This document shows, in pieces, positions 52,139-56,207 of a DNA stretch of 56,207 nt. The notes under the pieces are model-generated. The model worked only from the letters and a program-made list of their open reading frames with translations. It was not told the DNA's origin and did not search any database. The first letter of the stretch is position 1. Each line of letters opens with the position of its first letter. The stretch is from an uncultured Prevotella sp. (GTDB taxonomy: Bacteria; Bacteroidota; Bacteroidia; Bacteroidales; Bacteroidaceae): positions 1 to 56,207 of the forward strand of contig CAAGEG010000163.1 in the NCBI GenBank assembly GCA_900768785.1, given 5' to 3'. A program made the position numbers and the translations under genes.

Positions 52139-55100
52139 ATGAAAAAGAAACTTACACAATTAAGATGGCTCGCCACGATTATTCTTTTCGTGGCGGCAAT
52201 GGCTATGCCAAAGATGGCATGGGCGGAGATTACACCGGCAAAGCCAACTAATGGTGATGGAACCTCTGGGAGTCCTTATGAAATTAGTAATGCAGCAGAA
52301 CTCTACTGGTTTGCTGCTTTGGTGAATGGCGACACGAGTGTTGATGGAGTGACAGCAGCAGACAAAACAGCTTGTGCGAAACTGACAGCAAATATTGTCG
52401 TGAATACAGGTGTACTGAAATCTGATGGTTCTCTTACAGATGACGTAAGTGGACTTACAAGCTGGACACCAATTAATTCTGATTATGAAAATTCATTCAC
52501 AGGAACCTTTGATGGATGCAATTATACTATCAGTGGATTGTATGTCAATGGTACCGATGACTTTGTGGGATTATTCGGGCACATAAATGGAGCAGTTATT
52601 TCAAATGTAGGTATCGTAGATTCTTATATTTGCGGAAGAATGGGTGTTGCGGCTGTTTGTGGATATTGTGTCGGTGAAGGCGGAAGCATTACTAACTGTT
52701 ATAACACGGGAACAGTAAAAGGAGAAGGATTTGTTGGCGGTATCTGTGGATATAGTACAGCTATCATTGAGAAATGTCACAATACAGGCAATATCATAGG
52801 AACATCAACCAGTCAAGAAACGGGTTTCACAGGTGGAATCTGCGGATGTTCAGATAAAGCGACGTTTACCAAGAGCTATAACACAGGAGATGTTCGTGGA
52901 AACTATTTAGTGGGTGGAATATGTGGCTCAAATGGATTCAATTACTCCAGCGATTTGACATACTGCTATAATACGGGCACAATTAATGGTCCGGACAATT
53001 GCAATTATGAGGAGAGCACAGGAGGAATAGCAGGATTTAATAATGGTAATATCAAGTACTGTTACAACATCGGTACTCTTAGTGGCGGCAACTATAAAGG
53101 AAATATATGCGGTATTAATGGCCATAAGGTCGCCATGTGTATTTATATTGAGAAGGCGGATGGACTAAACGCAGTGGGAAGCGGCAAAGGGGAAACCGAC
53201 GCTCAAGCTAAAACTTCCAACCAGTTTGCCAATGGTGAGGTATGCTATCAACTGAATGCAGTGAAGAATGTGCATGTCTGGCGACAGAATATCGGTTCAG
53301 ACAATTTTCCTGTGCTGGATGAATCTCACGGTATCGTCTATGCAAGTTCTCCATGTCCAGTGAATTTTTCTAATACCCAAAGTGATGTATCGGAAACGAC
53401 AAAACACAACTATGTGGACGGAGTTTGTACAGCATGCAATGCATCAGAAACTGAGCCAGAAGTGATTGATGATGTTTACCAATTGAAAACACAAGAAAAC
53501 TTATACTGGTTTGCAGAACAAGTTAATAGCGGCAAAGACTTCCTCAAGGCGGTCTTGGCTAATGACATTACTGTAAACACAGGTAGCCTTTCCGCAACTA
53601 CTACAGAAGCAAAGAAGTGGACGCCAATAGGCAAACCTATAGCCCCTTATAGGGGAATCTTCAATGGACAAGGTCACACCATCAGTGGTTTGTACTTCAA
53701 TGATACAAGTGAGGATAGCGGAGAGTATATAGGTTTATTTGGCAATTTAGGAAGCGGTGGAGAAATATCTAATGTCGGAGTCGTCAATAGTTACTTTAGT
53801 GGTTTAAGATTCGTAGGTGGCGTTTGTGCGGATAATGAAGGTAAAATATCAAACTGCTATGCATTGGGAGAACTGCATGGAGGTAATAAGGGGGGAGTTT
53901 GTGCGAATAATGAAGGTCAAATATCAAACTGCTATGCATCTTGCACCATAAGCGGAGATATGTGTGGTGGCATAAGTTATAGTAATAGTGGTCAAATATC
54001 AAACTGCTATGCATCTTGCACCATAAGCGGAAATATGTGTGGTGGCATAAGTGCATACAATTCTGGGACAATATCAAATTGCTATTTTGATAACGAAAAT
54101 TTTTCAGGGGTACCATTATATCATGAAGAGGAGGGCAGTTATTATACAAAAGTAGAGGGCAAATCCAAATCTGTGTTCAAAAGCGGAGAAGTGGCATACC
54201 TTCTTAATGAAAGCAAATCCGATGGCACGCAGAAATGGTTTCAGAATCTGTCTGAAGACGACGGCGATGCTTACCCTGTGCTTAAGAGTACAGAAACAAA
54301 TACTGTGTACAAAGGCTATTGGCATGGTGAAACATCAACATCATACCGTAACAGATGTCATGAACATGCCTACGATTCCAGTGCCTCAAACGAGCAAAAC
54401 GGCAACCACGACAAGAGTTACCAGGGAGTATTTACATGGACTGACAACGAAGACAAGACCAATGCCACAGTCACTGCCACATTCACATGTTCAAAATGTG
54501 GAAAGATGGAGAAACCAGAATTGGCAGCCGTTCATGATGAAAGTAATACCAATACTGTGGCGAATTGTACGGAAGACGGTTATAATTACTATAAAACCTC
54601 GTACTCGTTTACTGGCGAGACCTTTAGCAGTACATATCGCCAGACTCTGCCAGCTCTCGGACATGACATGACAGAAATCACATTGGTTGATAAAATTTAT
54701 CAGAATGGATGCCAGAGAAAAGGTTGCGACCATAAAAAATATTATGCCACAAGCGACGGAAGCGTAAAGGCACAATTGGAAGGTGGTATATATAAGGTGG
54801 CATCATTCAATTTGGCAGATGCCACAGCATACGACAACCAGGCAGAGTTCACTGTCACCTCCTTGACGTACAAACGCACGTTCTACGATGACAAATGGAT
54901 GGCGTTGTATGTGCCGTTCGCTATCGACTGCAGCAAGTTGGATGCTGATTATGAGATGGCTACCATCAACAATTTCCATGAATACGAGCAAGAGAACGGA
55001 ACGTACAATGTAGTGCTCGAAGTGAAACGAGTAACCAAAGGCGGCACTATACCTGCTCTCACTCCTTGTCTCATGCGCATGAAGACAGCTCCCGAGACTG

Positions 55101-55546
55101 ATGTGGAAAAGACATTGACCTTCGAGAATGCAGAATTCTCAGCAGCTGCCGACAAGAGCATCCACTGTTCAAGTGTCACTCGCTATTACAAGTTCACCGG
55201 CTCGTTGAATGGCAAGACAGGACTGACAGCAGCTACGGACTTTGTACTCAATGCCGGAAAGTTATACAAGACCTCAGAGAGTACCGTGCTTCTCCCTCAG
55301 CGATGGTATCTCTCTGCCACCGACCGCACGAGCACTCCAATTGAGCCTGCCACAATGTTGCGCAGCATCTCAATCAAGGTGATAGGTGATGGTGAGGCGA
55401 CAGGCATAGAAGATATCCAAGTCAATACGGAGTCGGGTGCCGATGCATCAGGCAGCACAGGCATCTACGACCTGCAAGGCCGCAAGATAAACAGCGAGCC
55501 GACTAAGGGAATGTATATCAAGAATGGAAAGAAGTATATCAAATAA
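52139..55546 (+). CDS. GLUG-repeat surface protein
   Basis: 1135 residues with a signal peptide (LATIILFVAAMAMPKMAWA). Two large repeat arrays follow (about 40-400 and 455-700) of GLUG-type units such as YCVGEGGSITNCYNTGTVKG and ADNEGKISNCYALGELHG, giving a beta-solenoid. The middle and late parts have HNYVDGVCTACNASET-like and HDESNTNTVANCTEDGYNYY segments with CxxC pairs. The C terminus reads IYDLQGRKINSEPTKGMYIK, a tail common in exported Prevotella proteins. It is likely a surface adhesin or matrix protein. Base composition is richer in GC and codon use differs from neighbours, suggesting transfer or recent expansion. A 45-residue peptide gene follows 13 bases later. Confidence 0.85.
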   Translation: MKKKLTQLRWLATIILFVAAMAMPKMAWAEITPAKPTNGDGTSGSPYEISNAAELYWFAALVNGDTSVDGVTAADKTACAKLTANIVVNTGVLKSDGSLTDDVSGLTSWTPINSDYENSFTGTFDGCNYTISGLYVNGTDDFVGLFGHINGAVISNVGIVDSYICGRMGVAAVCGYCVGEGGSITNCYNTGTVKGEGFVGGICGYSTAIIEKCHNTGNIIGTSTSQETGFTGGICGCSDKATFTKSYNTGDVRGNYLVGGICGSNGFNYSSDLTYCYNTGTINGPDNCNYEESTGGIAGFNNGNIKYCYNIGTLSGGNYKGNICGINGHKVAMCIYIEKADGLNAVGSGKGETDAQAKTSNQFANGEVCYQLNAVKNVHVWRQNIGSDNFPVLDESHGIVYASSPCPVNFSNTQSDVSETTKHNYVDGVCTACNASETEPEVIDDVYQLKTQENLYWFAEQVNSGKDFLKAVLANDITVNTGSLSATTTEAKKWTPIGKPIAPYRGIFNGQGHTISGLYFNDTSEDSGEYIGLFGNLGSGGEISNVGVVNSYFSGLRFVGGVCADNEGKISNCYALGELHGGNKGGVCANNEGQISNCYASCTISGDMCGGISYSNSGQISNCYASCTISGNMCGGISAYNSGTISNCYFDNENFSGVPLYHEEEGSYYTKVEGKSKSVFKSGEVAYLLNESKSDGTQKWFQNLSEDDGDAYPVLKSTETNTVYKGYWHGETSTSYRNRCHEHAYDSSASNEQNGNHDKSYQGVFTWTDNEDKTNATVTATFTCSKCGKMEKPELAAVHDESNTNTVANCTEDGYNYYKTSYSFTGETFSSTYRQTLPALGHDMTEITLVDKIYQNGCQRKGCDHKKYYATSDGSVKAQLEGGIYKVASFNLADATAYDNQAEFTVTSLTYKRTFYDDKWMALYVPFAIDCSKLDADYEMATINNFHEYEQENGTYNVVLEVKRVTKGGTIPALTPCLMRMKTAPETDVEKTLTFENAEFSAAADKSIHCSSVTRYYKFTGSLNGKTGLTAATDFVLNAGKLYKTSESTVLLPQRWYLSATDRTSTPIEPATMLRSISIKVIGDGEATGIEDIQVNTESGADASGSTGIYDLQGRKINSEPTKGMYIKNGKKYIK
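53840..54139 (+). repeat. 75-bp tandem repeats within the GLUG gene
   Basis: Four 75-bp units (25 codons each) begin near 53840, 53915, 53990 and 54065. Units at 53915 and 53990 are nearly identical over the first 60 bases (GGTCAAATATCAAACTGC, GCATCTTGCACCATAAGCGG), pointing to a recent duplication. The fourth is diverged. They encode repeated ISNCYASCTISG units. Confidence 0.85.
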
Positions 55547-55559
55547 ATAATGTATGCTT

Positions 55560-55697
55560 ATGAAGAAGAAAGTATATATTAAACCCGAAATGAAGGCGTA
55601 TGAGATTGAACCGACTGTAATTCTGGCTGGTTCAGAAAGAGGTTCTCTTTATGATGATATTCCTTTTGAGGATGAGGTATGTGACAATCCAAGATAA
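55560..55697 (+). CDS. 45-residue peptide with ILAGS motif
   Basis: ATG 55560 to TAA 55697: MKKKVYIKPEMKAYEIEPTV, then ILAGSERGSLYDD, then an acidic end with one Cys (EDEVCDNPR). It starts 13 bases after the GLUG gene stop and is followed by a terminator at 55738. The plan (Lys-rich start, YxxPxM, a hydrophobic stretch, then LAGS and a polar tail) is one I recall from many short Prevotella and Bacteroides ORFs next to surface proteins. Function unknown. The LAGS segment resembles the boundary of a leader and a core peptide, but that is speculation. Confidence 0.6.
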   Translation: MKKKVYIKPEMKAYEIEPTVILAGSERGSLYDDIPFEDEVCDNPR

Positions 55698-55737
55698 AGG
55701 GAATACAGAATACATATAGTTTTACTCACAAGTTGGA

Positions 55738-55777
55738 GGCTGCAAGCGGCATGAAAATGCTATTTGCAGCCTTCTTT
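55738..55777 (+). terminator. terminator after the GLUG/ILAGS genes
   Basis: GGCTGCAA (55738-55745) pairs with TTGCAGCC (55764-55771), with CAT/ATG pairing inside, followed by TTCTTT. It ends the GLUG-peptide transcript. Confidence 0.8.
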
Positions 55778-55779
55778 AG

Positions 55780-55872
55780 AGCTGCGACATCGTGGGCATC
55801 AAACCGCTCAAGTGGTTCACCGAAGCCCTGAACGCGCTGCGCGACGAAACTCCCCCACGACCAAGTCCAACA
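55780..55872 (+). pseudogene. possible GC-rich gene fragment
   Basis: One frame reads CDIVGIKPLKWFTEALNALRDE, protein-like and clearly richer in GC than the surroundings, without a start codon or a continuing frame. It lies between two terminators. It may be a remnant of a gene moved with the surface-protein locus. No family recognised. Confidence 0.2.
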
Positions 55873-55894
55873 CATGTTACCTTATTACTACAAG

Positions 55895-55925
55895 AAATCG
55901 CAAGGATAACCCCTGCGATTTTTTC
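55895..55925 (+). terminator. second terminator near the window end
   Basis: AAATCGCA (55895-55902) pairs with TGCGATTT (55914-55921), followed by further T. It lies after the GC-rich fragment and would end any transcript across it. Confidence 0.7.
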
Positions 55926-56011
55926 GTCTATGTCAACCCGGCTCATTTAGGATTGTTACGTTTGTTTTATTTACGCTCGCGGGGATTTTTTAATTACGTA
56001 GCTTGCGATCG

Positions 56012-56121
56012 GTAAATATAGTATTTACGAGTCATAAGTACGGTGTTTAGACATGATAACTATGGTGTTTAGATATGCTAAGAATGGTGTTTACGATGTC
56101 TAAACTATATAGTAATGATTA
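56012..56121. repeat. 22-bp-period array near window end
   Basis: Five units of exactly 22 bases start at 56012, 56034, 56056, 56078 and 56100. Cores are GTAAATATAGTATTTAC (7-base perfect arms), TAAGTACGGTGTTTA, TAACTATGGTGTTTA, TAAGAATGGTGTTTA and TAAACTATATAGTAA. They match 6459-6480 directly and 23126-23301 in reverse complement. Confidence 0.85.
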
Positions 56122-56180
56122 GCTTGTGGAGAACAGGAGATTAGCACAAGCAAACTCTTCTCGTCCTTCGAGCATAAAAA

Positions 56181-56207
56181 GTTGGCACAGTTGGCACAGT
56201 TGGCACA
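56181..56207 (+). repeat. 9-bp tandem repeat GTTGGCACA x3
   Basis: Three perfect copies of GTTGGCACA, running to the window edge and possibly beyond. Confidence 0.85.

Larger units (their letters stand above)
55698..56207. other. intergenic tail of the window
   Basis: About 510 bases after the ILAGS peptide with no supported gene: two terminators, a GC-rich fragment, a TCGCGGGGATTT element related to the palindromes of 34.5 kb, the 22-bp array (56012-56121) and a 9-bp tandem repeat at the end. Confidence 0.6.

Noticed and set aside
55764..56015. 83-residue plus-strand frame
   Set aside because: It starts inside a terminator hairpin and crosses a second terminator. A different frame of the same DNA is more protein-like.

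Overview
The window reads as a chromosomal segment of a Bacteroidales bacterium, most likely Prevotella or a close relative. The grounds are the recurrent Bacteroidetes-type promoter (TTG, a 19-21 base gap, then TAnnTTTG), the menaquinone and Na+-NQR gene sets, DUF3667 and TSCPD-family proteins, a TonB-dependent receptor with a carboxypeptidase-like N-terminal domain, and GLUG-repeat surface proteins. No rRNA, tRNA, CRISPR array or intact insertion sequence was recognised.

Layout. 1-1000: the end of a defence module on the minus strand (XRE regulator, small unknown protein, McrB-like AAA+ ATPase cut by the window edge). 1.4-5.0 kb: housekeeping operon, SPOR lipoprotein-yqgF-def-TPR protein. 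5.4-6.4 kb: small envelope or stress operon (YtxH, holin-X-like, small basic protein). 6.7-8.4 kb: DNPH1-like nucleotide hydrolase and an MltF-like lytic transglycosylase. 8.6-12.6 kb: hisG-hisD-hisC plus a DUF3667 membrane protein; hisB is not there. 12.9-15.2 kb: TonB-dependent receptor. 15.2-22.4 kb, minus strand: rluA-type pseudouridine synthase, a 50-residue membrane protein, a hotdog thioesterase, then menF-menD-menB-menC-menE. 22.6-28.3 kb: YkvA-like protein, GH10-like glycoside hydrolase, Crp/Fnr regulator, lepA, small lipoprotein. 28.6-32.0 kb: pheT-yebC-TSCPD operon. 32.3-36.7 kb: three glycosyltransferases around a 1.1-kb repeat-rich intergenic region. 36.7-42.7 kb: complete nqrABCDEF operon. 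43.1-45.2 kb: serC-serA. 45.3-50.1 kb: AT-rich restriction-modification island with an AlwI-family endonuclease and three methyltransferases. 50.3-51.6 kb: DbpA-like DEAD-box helicase. 51.8-55.7 kb: leader sORF with a G8 tract and a terminator, a 1135-residue GLUG-repeat surface protein, and a 45-residue peptide. 55.7-56.2 kb: terminators and short tandem repeats.

The menaquinone cluster and Na+-NQR fit one respiratory logic: menaquinone made by the Men enzymes is the likely quinone reduced by NADH through Nqr, which stores energy as a sodium gradient.

The most unusual signal is not a gene. Four intergenic regions (6.4-6.66, 23.13-23.30, 34.62-34.70 and 56.01-56.12 kb) carry arrays of about 22-bp units. 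Many units contain an imperfect dyad. The dyad cores differ between units, sometimes with matched changes in both arms, while the 22-bp spacing is kept. Two of these arrays, 28 kb apart, share a run of about 30 identical bases in opposite orientation. I know of no described family that this matches, so it is the first candidate for an undescribed element.
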